Below, one piece after another: positions 23,313-34,119 of a DNA stretch of 34,638 nt. Each line of letters begins with the position of its first letter. The first letter of the stretch is position 1. Both the position numbers and the translations under genes were made by a program. The stretch lies in NCBI RefSeq assembly GCF_003247215.1, contig NZ_QKAP01000123.1, positions 1 to 34,638 of the forward strand, read 5' to 3'. This stretch comes from Malonomonas rubra (lineage in GTDB: Bacteria > Desulfobacterota > Desulfuromonadia > Desulfuromonadales > Geopsychrobacteraceae). The notes below the pieces were generated by a model, which saw nothing but the letters and a program-made list of their open reading frames with translations, ran no database searches and was not told where the DNA came from.

Positions 23313-23348
23313 AAAAAAGCTCCACGGCTTAAACCGTGGAGCTTTTTT
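23313..23348 (+). terminator. Intrinsic terminator of the cold-shock gene
   Basis: A 15-bp perfect stem (AAAAAAGCTCCACGG with CCGTGGAGCTTTTTT) around a 6-base loop, ending in T. It could also stop minus-strand transcription, but the decayed gene ends just upstream of it on that strand. Confidence 0.9.
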
Positions 23349-23361
23349 GTTTTTATCCCTA

Positions 23362-25041
23362 CTAACCACTGACTATGTCAATGCTTGTAGATAACATCCC
23401 GAGCGAGTGCTCCATCAAAATCCGCCACTCGCCATCTTCTTTGATCAAGTTGATCGACTTGAGGATCTGATCCTGATAGAAATCTGGACTATACCTCTGC
23501 TTCAGTTTCACCTGTATCCGATTTTCGCAAACTTGGCGCACCTGAATGTCGTCGAACTTCAGCTAGATTCCCTTCGGCCGAGTCACCCGGGTGCGGCGTA
23601 TTTCCCGCCAATCTTCTTGGCTGCGTCCGAGTTCTGGACGATATTGTTCACTGTACGCGGAAAAATACCCGCTTAAATCCTGCTGCGCAAAGCCAAGTAC
23701 AGCTTTGACCTTTTCCATCGGAATCGCTTCCGCGGCTGAAAATTAACTCCTGGCAGGCCACCATTCCTTCGCTTCCTCAGAGATCGGCTTAAACGCAACA
23801 TTTGTTGCTTTTTGAGTATCTTCTCTGGGGAATGGTTCTGTTGCCGCCGGTTGCGCCTACCCACCTTCTATCTGCTGCCTCGGCGGCTGCCCCGAGTGTC
23901 AAGAGGCAGATTTGATCAGTTCTTCATCTGCCTTCAACTTGGCCAGCAATTCATTGCTTGTTTGCTCGCTGTAGTAATAACCGTAACTGCCCGGCGACCA
24001 ATTCCCAGGCGACGTTGGCTTCCTCTTTTGCTTCTTCTACTTCCTGCTTTGTCAACGCCAACTGGCTGACCCACGCTGATCTTTTCATCCGCCTGATTGA
24101 GGTCGAAAAGGGCGTTGTCGAGCACCTGCTGCAAACTGTTTTTTTCCGCAACCGAGTGGCTGATATCGGCAATCATCCGTTCTGACAATTCATTGGCCGA
24201 TGAAGAGAAAACCTCTTCTTCATCTGAAAAAGCAGCCCTCTATTTTCCTTGTTCGGTCGTTAATCTGGGTAGACCTTCAATTTCATCAAAACCCTGCAGA
24301 TCTTCCAACAGTTCGTTAAACGATATGAAACGCTGCTCGACTGGCAGCAATAAGCGACCGAGCAGCCGATGGATATGGGGATCGCTGATCTTGTCACACT
24401 GTATCTCAAACGGTTTCTGCCGATCGTATTCAGGGCCAAGCAGCATCTGCAGCATCAGTTCACCCAAATTCCGCAACAAATTGGCATCCGTCGCTTGTTG
24501 GCTATTGCAATCCTCACCTGACCCATCAGTAAGAATCTGCTCGAGCGCACTATCAATACAAAAGCCTGTTAAAGCCGCCCGACCTTCAACATCAAAAAAA
24601 GATGGTCTCGCTATTTAACTGCTGCGGACTGAACCCCTTTTTAATAGGTATAATTAAAAGCATCAGCCAGCTCAAAGGTAATCTTCAGAGACTCCTCAGC
24701 CGGGAGGGGATAAGCATCTGCTTGACCAGATTATCACCGTTGTAGCTAGCGGAGGTGTAATAGAAACTGTTCTCTTCCAGACCAGAATCATAAATCGGTG
24801 CAATGGAAGGATGGTCAAGTTCTGCCAGCCTCTCGAAGAGTGCTTCGTGCTGTTCTTGCCTGTTTTTTTCCACCAAACGGTCGGCAGAAAAAATCTTCGG
24901 GGTAGCTTCTCAATTAAAAAAAGGATCTTCCGCGCAACAAACAAAAGCCGTGAGACTCGTTCGTCTCGAAAACGTCTTTTACGACATACAAGCCAACCTG
25001 TTGTCCTGATTCAATAATTGCAAATCTTGCTCATGGACCAT
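23362..25041 (-). pseudogene. Decayed multidomain gene: protein-kinase-like, coiled-coil and NTF2-like parts
   Basis: Pieces of one protein can be followed on the minus strand through several frames. The N-lobe-like part (MVHEQDLQLLNQDNR, VGLYVVKDVFETNESHGF, LAELDHPSIAPIYDSGLEEN) runs from 25041 to about 24700. The C-lobe-like part (LPAEESLKITFELADAFNYTY, EGRAALTGFCIDSALE, HIHRLLGRLLLPVEQRFISF) runs to 24243. A coiled coil follows (VAEKNSLQQVLDNALFDLNQADEKI, TKQEVEEAKEEANVAWELV). An NTF2-like tail (FAQQDLSGYFSAYSEQYRP, then QRYSPDFYQDQILKS and EDGEWRILMEHS) ends at the TAG at 23362-23364. Lesions include frameshifts near 24997, 24705, 24597 and 24070. Stops lie at 24910-24912, 24641-24643, 24611-24613, 24240-24242 and 23563-23565. 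The HRD and DFG motifs are already absent (GFC in place of DFG), so the ancestor may have been a pseudokinase. The function is lost or unknown. Confidence 0.8.
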
Positions 25042-25097
25042 CTGAGAAACGGTGATCTTTTCATTCTAACAACCCTGATTCCAAGTCACACCATGCA

Positions 25098-25120
25098 TAA
25101 AAAGGGCAAACGCCCATTTT
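25098..25120 (-). terminator. Intrinsic terminator after nth
   Basis: On the minus strand GGGC-GTTT-GCCC (25104-25115) is followed by TTTTTA. The stem is short but extended by A/T pairs. It lies about 80 bases after the nth stop, in an otherwise gene-free stretch of roughly 150 AT-rich bases before the decayed gene. Confidence 0.6.
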
Positions 25121-25193
25121 ATAACATTACAGTTTCACAATAAAAGAAATAAGGATTCTACCTGTTTTATAATTTTTATTAACTTTTAGCCAA

Positions 25194-25835
25194 TTACCTA
25201 GATTTATCAACTCCGATTCGCGGGCACAGATCCACGATCGGGCACTGGCTACAGACCGGTATTGGAGCTTTACAGCATGCACGTCCGTGAGCTATCAGCG
25301 TGTGCCCCACCTGGGTCCAGATTTCAGGTGGAAGGAGTTTGGTCAACTCTTTTTCGATCACCACCGGATTGTCCGCTTTGGTCCAACCGATCCGATTCGC
25401 CAGTCGTTTTACATGGGTATCCACTACCATCCCTGGGATCTGGTAGGCATTGCCGAGTACAACATTGGCGGTCTTACGCCCAACTCCCGCTAGAGCAACA
25501 AGCTCGTCCAAGGTTTCCGGTACCAGACCTTGATGACGCGTTAACACCTGTTCGGCGCAAAGAACCAGATTTTTGGCTTTATTGCGAAAAAATCCGGTAG
25601 AGCGGATCAACTCTTCGACCTGCTCCTGACTGGCGACAGCCATCTCCGCTGGCCCAGGCAGCTGCTCAAATAGGTCGACGGTGACCTGATTGACTCGCTT
25701 GTCGGTACACTGGGCGGAAAGGATCGTTGCTACCAAAAGCTGCCAGGCATTTTGGTACTCGAGGCCACATTTAGCGTTGGGGTACGCTGCCTCGAGCTGA
25801 CGATAAAGATTCAATGCCAAATCTTTTTTCTTCAT
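25194..25835 (-). CDS. nth: Endonuclease III, base-excision DNA glycosylase/AP lyase
   Basis: A 213-residue DNA repair enzyme removing oxidised pyrimidines. The N-terminal YQNAWQLLVATILSAQCTDKRVN is highly conserved. The helix-hairpin-helix LVALAGVGRKTANVVLGNA holds the catalytic Lys. The catalytic Asp is in VVDTHVKRLANRIG. The C-terminal [4Fe-4S] site has the C-x6-C-x2-C-x5-C spacing (from ACCKAPIPVCSQCPI to DLC). The ATG at 25835 has no clear ribosome binding site. The 53-base gap to the upstream gene holds two DnaA-box-like sites. Confidence 0.97.
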   Translation of the reverse strand: MKKKDLALNLYRQLEAAYPNAKCGLEYQNAWQLLVATILSAQCTDKRVNQVTVDLFEQLPGPAEMAVASQEQVEELIRSTGFFRNKAKNLVLCAEQVLTRHQGLVPETLDELVALAGVGRKTANVVLGNAYQIPGMVVDTHVKRLANRIGWTKADNPVVIEKELTKLLPPEIWTQVGHTLIAHGRACCKAPIPVCSQCPIVDLCPRIGVDKSR

Positions 25836-25867
25836 TATTTAAGTAGTTATGGTGTTTGCGGAGAAGG

Positions 25868-25897
25868 TTATTCACAGTTTCAACAGGTTTATCCACA
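25868..25897 (+). promoter_or_regulatory. Pair of DnaA boxes before nth
   Basis: On the plus strand TTATTCACA (25868-25876, one mismatch) and TTATCCACA (25889-25897, exact) have the same orientation, 12 bases apart. The second supplies the stop codon of the upstream EEP-like gene (TGTGGATAA on the minus strand). The position suits DnaA control of nth or local DnaA titration. Confidence 0.5.
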
Positions 25898-26626
25898 GAT
25901 GGGGCTCGGTTTCCGGATTCGCAACCGCTCTTTTACTTGGAGAAAACGTCTCGTATCACAGGTTTCTACCGTCAACACCAACGGCAGGTGCGGGGAGGCT
26001 TTCCTTGCTTCGGCGGTCGCCAACACGGTTCCGGCCAGCGCTCTGATTGGGCCACGGAAATAAATCCGGTCGCGCCCCCAAAGAGGGAAGTTTCCTGGGT
26101 AGTTGGCCCGCCACATCGGAAATCGCGCCCGACGCAAATGCTCGCTTATGCGAATTTGGCCGTAGCCCCACAGCGGAAGGGTAAAATCCCCACAAACCAC
26201 CGTTGCACAGGGTAAAGTCTGATTATTCAACAACTGATCACTTAGCAGTGTGCGGATCTGGTCACGTCGCTGCCAAGGATCGAAAGAGAGGCAGAGGTTA
26301 TACAGGTGAACCCGTTCATTCTCCAAATCGAGATCGGCCCGCACACAACGACCGCCATGGCCGAGGGAAAAGTTTTGAATGTTATGTAGCGGAAAACGGG
26401 ACAGAAAAGCGCAGGCCCCTTCTTCGTCAGGACCATAGGCGGCCAGCGCAACCTGATCAGAGAAATCGCTCAAGGTTCCGGCTGCAATCGGCGACCCGAG
26501 TTGCTGCAGCATCACTAGATCAGGCTGTTGTGAACAGATCACTCGAGCACTCAGCCGCTGATCAGTTTCTCCGTTTGCCGTCCGGAACCCATTGACGTGA
26601 TAACTCATGATCCGAAAAGTCGTCAT
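25889..26626 (-). CDS. Endonuclease/exonuclease/phosphatase-fold protein with degenerate active site
   Basis: A 245-residue cytoplasmic protein of the EEP (DNase I-like) superfamily. Recognisable segments are FRIMSYHVNGFR near the start, PDLVMLQQLGSP, FLSRFPLHNIQ, LYNLCLSFDPWQRRDQI, TVVCGDFTLPLWG, RDRIYFRGPI and SPHLPLVLTVE. Compared with active members (YNIHG, LQEL, NTHL, GDFN, SDHLP), the usual Asn, Glu, His, Asn and final Asp positions appear as His, Gln, Cys, Thr and Pro. Catalysis is therefore doubtful, although the frame is intact. The ATG at 26626 follows GGGAG by four bases, and a TATAAT promoter lies just upstream. It precedes nth and may share its transcript. Confidence 0.7.
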   Translation of the reverse strand: MTTFRIMSYHVNGFRTANGETDQRLSARVICSQQPDLVMLQQLGSPIAAGTLSDFSDQVALAAYGPDEEGACAFLSRFPLHNIQNFSLGHGGRCVRADLDLENERVHLYNLCLSFDPWQRRDQIRTLLSDQLLNNQTLPCATVVCGDFTLPLWGYGQIRISEHLRRARFPMWRANYPGNFPLWGRDRIYFRGPIRALAGTVLATAEARKASPHLPLVLTVETCDTRRFLQVKERLRIRKPSPICG

Positions 26627-26654
26627 CCCTCTCCCTTTCAGTCCCAAGTTACCG

Positions 26655-26682
26655 ATTATAAACCGGGAAGAAAAAACGTCCA
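26655..26682 (-). promoter_or_regulatory. Candidate promoter for the EEP-like gene and nth
   Basis: On the minus strand TGGACG (26677-26682) and a perfect TATAAT (26655-26660) are 16 bases apart, about 30 bases upstream of the EEP-like start, in the 120-base gap after the cyclophilin gene. Confidence 0.5.
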
Positions 26683-26746
26683 GTCCTTGCAACGGCAAAC
26701 GGAGATTTTATTTACCGATCAGTTGTTCCTGCAACGCTGCTGCCAA

Positions 26747-27313
26747 TCAGGGTTCCAGACGCCGCACTGATTCAATAATTACCTGCGGCTCTGGATAGTC
26801 ATGAAACAATTGACTCTTGGCTATGGTTTTGGCTTTGCCAATCATTTCCACTACATCCATCCCTTCGATCACTTTGCCAAAGACCGCATAGCCATAGGTA
26901 TTTCCTGTTTTTCCGCGATGGTTGAGGAAATTGTTATCGACCAAATTGATAAAAAACTGACTGGTTGCGCTGTCGATCACGCCTGTCCGTGCCATGGCGA
27001 TGGTGCCTTTATTGTTCAGCAACCCGTTGTCGGCTTCGTTCTTGATCTGCGCTTTGGTCTCTTTGCGCTTCGCTGTTTGGTCGAATCCGCCCCCTTGGAT
27101 CATAAACTTGTCGATCACCCGGTGAAAAATGGTTCCGTCATAAAACTTTTCATCCACATAGTTGAGAAAGTTATTGACCGTTATAGGTGCTTTTTCGTCT
27201 TCCAATTCCAGCTTGATTGTCCCCATGCTGGTTTTCATCTCGACCAGCGTGCCAGCTTGGGCAAAGCTAAAACTGAACAACAGAAAAGCAACAAAAAATA
27301 TCATTTTTTTCAT
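26747..27313 (-). CDS. ppiA: Periplasmic cyclophilin-type peptidyl-prolyl isomerase
   Basis: A 188-residue protein with a signal peptide (residues 1 to about 20, cleavage after AQA) and one cyclophilin domain. FYDGTIFHRVIDKFMIQGGG carries the catalytic Arg, followed by NKGTIAMARTG, SATSQFFINLVDNNFLNH and YAVFGKVIEGMDVVE. It speeds folding of secreted proteins by cis-trans proline isomerisation. AGGAG lies five bases before the ATG, which is 11 bases after the gpsA stop, so it belongs to the gyrA-TPR-gpsA run. Confidence 0.95.
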   Translation of the reverse strand: MKKMIFFVAFLLFSFSFAQAGTLVEMKTSMGTIKLELEDEKAPITVNNFLNYVDEKFYDGTIFHRVIDKFMIQGGGFDQTAKRKETKAQIKNEADNGLLNNKGTIAMARTGVIDSATSQFFINLVDNNFLNHRGKTGNTYGYAVFGKVIEGMDVVEMIGKAKTIAKSQLFHDYPEPQVIIESVRRLEP

Positions 27314-27324
27314 GACAACTCCTT

Positions 27325-28362
27325 TTAAAGAATTAACTCGGCTAAAACAGTTTCCGCTTTCAAATCGCGCAGCATAAGGTCGCTGACCGCCTGGCGTGGG
27401 TCCTTGCCCTGATAAAGAATTTGATACATCTGCTCAATAATCGGTACCTCAACCATCAACTTCTCGGCCAGTTGATAGGCCGAAAGAGTAGTTTTCACCC
27501 CTTCGGCTACCATCTGCATTCCGGAGAGGATTTCATCCAACTTACGCCCTTTGCCGAGTTCGATACCGACAGTACGGTTGCGGGAAAGATCCCCGGTACA
27601 GGTCAGCACCAGATCCCCCATACCGGCCAAACCGGCAAAAGTTTCCGCCCGACCGCCAAGTTTAAGTCCCAATCGGGTCATCTCGGCCAAGCCACGGGTT
27701 ATCAGTGCCGCCCGGGTATTGTGGCCGAAACCGAGTCCATCAGCAACCCCAGCTGCCAGAGCAATAACATTCTTCATCGAACCGCCCAACTCAACACCGA
27801 TAATATCGTCGTGGGTGTAAACCCGAAACTTTTCAGTGCTGAAAACCTCCTGAATTTGCTCCGCACAGCTCAGATCGCGACTGGCAGCAACCACTGCGGT
27901 CGGCATCCCCTGTACCACCTCTTTGGCAAAAGATGGCCCAGAGAGAAAACCTAGCCGGTGAAACGACTCGGTCGGTAAAAGTTCTTCAAAGACCTGCGAC
28001 ATCAGCATCAAGCTGTCATTTTCAATCCCCTTCGATGCACAAACGACCAGCGCATGTGGGTCGATATCGGGCAAAGCCTGTTGTAACACCTGCCGGGTCA
28101 CTTGGGATGGCGAGACAAACAGCAGCAGTTGCATACCACGAACTGCGGTTTGCAGATCAGAGGTATAAGTTAAGTTTTGCGACAGGGTGAAACCGGGCAG
28201 ATATATATCGTTGATGCCGTTCTGCTGCATCCGTGCGGCCAAATCGGTTTCATAAACCCAGAGCGTCACCGGGAAGCCTTTTTCCGCCAGCAGGTTGGCC
28301 AGCGTGGTTCCCCAACTCCCGGCACCGATCACAGCGTAGTTACTCTGTTCTGATAGCTGCAT
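27325..28362 (-). CDS. gpsA: NAD(P)-dependent glycerol-3-phosphate dehydrogenase
   Basis: A 345-residue cytoplasmic enzyme reducing dihydroxyacetone phosphate to sn-glycerol 3-phosphate for phospholipid synthesis. The N-terminal Rossmann motif is AVIGAGSWGTTLANLLAEKG. VCASKGIEND, GFLSGPSFAKEVV, ELGGSMKNVIALAAGVADGL (with the catalytic Lys) and GHNTRAALITRGLAEM follow, then FAGLAGMGDLVLTC. The length is normal. Its ATG shares a base with the TPR gene's stop (TAATG), so translation is coupled. Confidence 0.97.
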   Translation of the reverse strand: MQLSEQSNYAVIGAGSWGTTLANLLAEKGFPVTLWVYETDLAARMQQNGINDIYLPGFTLSQNLTYTSDLQTAVRGMQLLLFVSPSQVTRQVLQQALPDIDPHALVVCASKGIENDSLMLMSQVFEELLPTESFHRLGFLSGPSFAKEVVQGMPTAVVAASRDLSCAEQIQEVFSTEKFRVYTHDDIIGVELGGSMKNVIALAAGVADGLGFGHNTRAALITRGLAEMTRLGLKLGGRAETFAGLAGMGDLVLTCTGDLSRNRTVGIELGKGRKLDEILSGMQMVAEGVKTTLSAYQLAEKLMVEVPIIEQMYQILYQGKDPRQAVSDLMLRDLKAETVLAELIL

Positions 28363-29234
28363 TAAATGGCTTTCCTTTTCTTTATTATCCGCTGTTTGAG
28401 GTGTTCGATCTTTTCTTCCAACAAAGCAGGACGTGGATAATTCTCCAATTGCTGGTAGGCTTTCAACGCTTCTTGCAAATGATCTTCTTCTTCCAGCATT
28501 TTTGCCAGATTAAACCCAGCCTGGAGGCTATAGCTGCTGCCGGGAAACTGATCAATCAAGCGTTGCCAGTCGGCGCGCGCCTCTTTAATACGGTTTTCCA
28601 GCAGCAATAACCCTCCCTTACGGTATAACACATCCGGCAAAAGTTCGCTTTGCGGCTGTTCCTCGAGAAGCGACTCCAACTCGATCCGGGCCTGGCTGTA
28701 ATTATCGAGGCGAAAATAGCAATCAGCGATTTCGTACAGATATTTATCTCGCTCGCCGGTGGGTTGTTCCAGCAGACGCTGATAATAACTTATCGCGCGA
28801 GAATAATCGCGCAGAGAATATTTAACAATATGAGCCGCAGCTTCCTGGGCAACCAACACCAGCGGGTGAGCGGGGTAATCATGTTCCAACTGCAGATAGC
28901 TGAGCAGGGCTTGCTGATCCTGCTGGCGATCATACTGCCAGATTTTCGCACTCCGCAACAACGCTTGTGGCGCCATTTCCGAATCGGGATAATCCCGGTA
29001 GAGACGCTGATACACCCTCTGGGCGCCAACTATCTCGCCGAGGCTTTCCTGCGCGACCGCAGCGTCAAATAAACGCTGCGGCGCGGTCAATTCTCGATGT
29101 TGATAAACAGGTACGGCTACCGTCGCGAGCAGAAGCAAAAATAGTAGCAGCGGAATCCAGCGCCGCGATTTATTCTTCTTCGCTGTCTGTCGTTGCTCCT
29201 GCTTCAATTGCTTCTTCAAGCGGTGCAGCTTCAT
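28362..29234 (-). CDS. Membrane-anchored TPR protein overlapping gyrA
   Basis: A 290-residue protein. A very basic N-terminus ([20 protein letters not shown]) leads to one transmembrane helix (about 28-44, [16 protein letters not shown]). TPR-like repeats follow from about 55 to the end, of the kind [40 protein letters not shown] and [21 protein letters not shown], resembling BamD/YbgF-type repeats. The body should face the periplasm. The only reasonable start, ATG at 29234 after AGAGG, lies inside gyrA, giving a 65-base overlap in another frame. I recall an uncharacterised TPR gene at this place, between gyrA and gpsA, in Geobacter. Partner unknown. Confidence 0.82.
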   Translation of the reverse strand: MKLHRLKKQLKQEQRQTAKKNKSRRWIPLLLFLLLLATVAVPVYQHRELTAPQRLFDAAVAQESLGEIVGAQRVYQRLYRDYPDSEMAPQALLRSAKIWQYDRQQDQQALLSYLQLEHDYPAHPLVLVAQEAAAHIVKYSLRDYSRAISYYQRLLEQPTGERDKYLYEIADCYFRLDNYSQARIELESLLEEQPQSELLPDVLYRKGGLLLLENRIKEARADWQRLIDQFPGSSYSLQAGFNLAKMLEEEDHLQEALKAYQQLENYPRPALLEEKIEHLKQRIIKKRKAI

Positions 29235-31671
29235 CAACCTCTTCTCTCTCGGCTAGTTTGGCGACCGAGACGATCAATTCGCCCTCTTCCAGCACCATCA
29301 TCCGCACTCCTTGTGTGTTGCGGCCGATGGAACGGATGTTGTTGACTCGAGTCCGCAACAACTTACCGCGATCGGTAATGAACATTAGATCCGACTCTTC
29401 ATCGACCATCTTGATCGCCACCACTTTACCGTTACGCTCGCTGGTCTTGATGGTGATGATTCCCTTGCCGCCGCGGCTCTGGACCCGGTATTCGCCGATA
29501 TCAGTGCGTTTACCGTAACCGTTTTCGGTTACGGTGACTAAGGCTAGGGCAGTGTTTTCGGTGACCGACTGCAGACCGATCACCTCGTCATCCCCTTCCA
29601 GGGTCATGCCGCGGACACCACGGGCCGGCCGGCCCATCGGACGGACGTTTCCCTCGGGGAAACGGATCGACTTGCCGTTACGGGTCGCCAAGATCAGATC
29701 ACGTTTACCGTCGGTCAGGCGAGCTTCGATCAGGCTGTCTCCCTCATCGATGGTCAGGGCAATTATCCCCCCGGAACGCGGGTTGGAGTAAGCCATCAGT
29801 TCGGTCTTCTTGATGGTCCCTTTGGCGGTGGCGGTAACGATGTACTTGTCTTCCTCGAATGCTTTGACCGGCAGGATGGTTGTCACCTTTTCATCCGGCG
29901 CCAAGCTGAGCAGATTGACGATTGCTTTACCGCGTGAGGCGCGTCCACCCTGTGGAATTTCATGCACTTTGAGCCAGTATACCTTGCCCAAGGTAGTAAA
30001 AATCAACACGTAGGAATGGGTCGAGGCGATGAACAGGCTTTCAACAAAATCCTCTTCTTTCGGCTTGATACCGCTCTTCCCCTTGCCGCCGCGGCGCTGC
30101 GCCCGGTAAAGGGAAACCGCATTTCGCTTGATGTAGCCACCGTGGGTGACTGTGACCACCATATCTTCTTCGACGATCATGTCTTCAAGGGTCAGGTCGG
30201 CGGTCTTGTCGAGGATCTCTGTACGGCGCGGGTTGGCGAACTTCTCCTGAACCTCGAGCAATTCGCTCTTGATGATCTTTAGTATCTCCACCTCGCTGGC
30301 AAGGATATCCTTGAGACGCTTAATCAGCGCCAGGATCTGCTCAAGTTCCTCGAGTATCTTGTCCCTCTCCATTCCGGTCAGGCGATGCAGGCGTAAATCG
30401 AGAATAGCCTGGGCCTGAATTTCGGAGAAGGAGAAACGCTCTATCAACCGCTCTTTTGCCTCGGCCGGGTTGGCACTGCTCTTGATGATCTGGATCACTT
30501 CGTCGAGGTTCTCCAGCGCCAGCTTGAAACCCTGCAAGATGTGGGCGCGGGCTTCGGCTTTTTTCAGCTCGAATATGCAGCGTCGGGTGACGATCTCGCG
30601 ACGGTGATCGATAAAAGAATCGAGCACTTCACGCAGGTTTAGAATTTTCGGCTGGCCACCGACGATCGCCAACATGATGATGCCGAAGGAGGACTGCATG
30701 GCTGTCATCTTGTAGAGCTGGTTGAGGATGACACCCGGAACCATATCCCTCTTCAATTCGATGACGATACGCATGCCGTCACGGTCTGACTCGTCGCGCA
30801 GGTCGCTGATCCCTTCGATCTTTTTAGTCTTGACCAACTCAGCGATCTTCTCTATCAGCTTCGCTTTGTTGACCTGGTAGGGTATTTCGGTAACGATGAT
30901 CGCTTCGCGACCGCTGCGGCGGTCGACTTCGACCAAGGCTCGGGCACGCATCTGCACGATGCCGCGGCCGGTGGCGTAAGCCTCGCGAATTCCCTCCTTA
31001 CCGTTGATGAAGCCAGCAGTCGGGAAATCGGGGCCGGGAATCTTCTCGATCAGCTCCTCGATTGTTAGGCGCGGATCGTCTATCAATGCCACCAATCCAT
31101 CGATCACTTCGCCGAGGTTGTGTGGCGGAATCTTGGTCGCCATGCCGACTGCTATACCCTCAGAGCCGTTGACCAGTAGGTTGGGGAACTTACAGGGCAG
31201 AACCAGAGGTTCTTCCAACGAGTCGTCATAGTTGGGGCCGAAGTCGACGGTTTCCTTCTCGATATCGGCGAGCAGCTCGTGGGACAACTTGTCCATGCGG
31301 ATTTCGGTATAACGCATTGCTGCCGCTGAGTCGCCGTCGATTGAACCAAAGTTGCCCTGACCATCGACCAGCGGGTGACGCATCGAAAAATCCTGTGCCA
31401 TGCGAACGATGGTATCGTAAACCGCTGTGTCGCCGTGCGGGTGATACTTACCGATAACATCACCAACCACGCGGGCCGATTTTTTGTACGGCTTGTTGAA
31501 GTCGTTGCCGAGATCGTGCATGGCGAACAGAATCCGCCGGTGAACTGGTTTGAGACCATCGCGAACGTCCGGCAGGGCACGACCGACAATGACGCTCATC
31601 GCGTAGTCCATATAGGACTTGCGCATTTCGTCTTCTATGTTGACGGTGACTTTGTTCTCTTCTGTCAGCAT
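29170..31671 (-). CDS. gyrA: DNA gyrase subunit A
   Basis: An 833-residue type II topoisomerase subunit that breaks and rejoins DNA. The catalytic Tyr121 is in [10 protein letters not shown]. The quinolone-resistance region reads [17 protein letters not shown], with Thr82 where E. coli has Ser83 and Asp86 at the Asp87 position. Thr is a natural residue there in many bacteria and is not in itself evidence of resistance. The C-terminal beta-pinwheel starts with the GyrA box QRRGGKG, which identifies gyrase rather than ParC. The tail is acidic (DSEEE). The ATG follows GGAGG, directly below a small hairpin in the gap to gyrB. Confidence 0.98.
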   Translation of the reverse strand: MLTEENKVTVNIEDEMRKSYMDYAMSVIVGRALPDVRDGLKPVHRRILFAMHDLGNDFNKPYKKSARVVGDVIGKYHPHGDTAVYDTIVRMAQDFSMRHPLVDGQGNFGSIDGDSAAAMRYTEIRMDKLSHELLADIEKETVDFGPNYDDSLEEPLVLPCKFPNLLVNGSEGIAVGMATKIPPHNLGEVIDGLVALIDDPRLTIEELIEKIPGPDFPTAGFINGKEGIREAYATGRGIVQMRARALVEVDRRSGREAIIVTEIPYQVNKAKLIEKIAELVKTKKIEGISDLRDESDRDGMRIVIELKRDMVPGVILNQLYKMTAMQSSFGIIMLAIVGGQPKILNLREVLDSFIDHRREIVTRRCIFELKKAEARAHILQGFKLALENLDEVIQIIKSSANPAEAKERLIERFSFSEIQAQAILDLRLHRLTGMERDKILEELEQILALIKRLKDILASEVEILKIIKSELLEVQEKFANPRRTEILDKTADLTLEDMIVEEDMVVTVTHGGYIKRNAVSLYRAQRRGGKGKSGIKPKEEDFVESLFIASTHSYVLIFTTLGKVYWLKVHEIPQGGRASRGKAIVNLLSLAPDEKVTTILPVKAFEEDKYIVTATAKGTIKKTELMAYSNPRSGGIIALTIDEGDSLIEARLTDGKRDLILATRNGKSIRFPEGNVRPMGRPARGVRGMTLEGDDEVIGLQSVTENTALALVTVTENGYGKRTDIGEYRVQSRGGKGIITIKTSERNGKVVAIKMVDEESDLMFITDRGKLLRTRVNNIRSIGRNTQGVRMMVLEEGELIVSVAKLAEREEVDEAAPLEEAIEAGATTDSEEE

Positions 31672-31682
31672 CTATTCCTCCG

Positions 31683-31701
31683 AAACTCCTGCAAGGAGTT
31701 T
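31683..31701 (-). terminator. Small hairpin between gyrB and gyrA
   Basis: AAACTCC (31683-31689) and GGAGTTT (31695-31701) pair around five bases, just before the gyrA ribosome binding site. On the minus strand it has no T run after it, so it is more likely to tune translation or processing of the gyrB-gyrA message than to stop transcription. Confidence 0.4.
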
Positions 31702-31713
31702 TTCAATACAAAC

Positions 31714-34119
<2,406 letters not shown>

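Noticed and set aside
23563-23565. In-frame TAG in the NTF2-like segment as a possible pyrrolysine codon
   Set aside because: Other stops and frameshifts in the same gene show general decay, and no pyrrolysine genes are visible.
23407-23676. Plus-strand 89-residue open frame over the NTF2-like remnant
   Set aside because: The minus strand of the same DNA reads as a recognisable domain; the plus frame does not.
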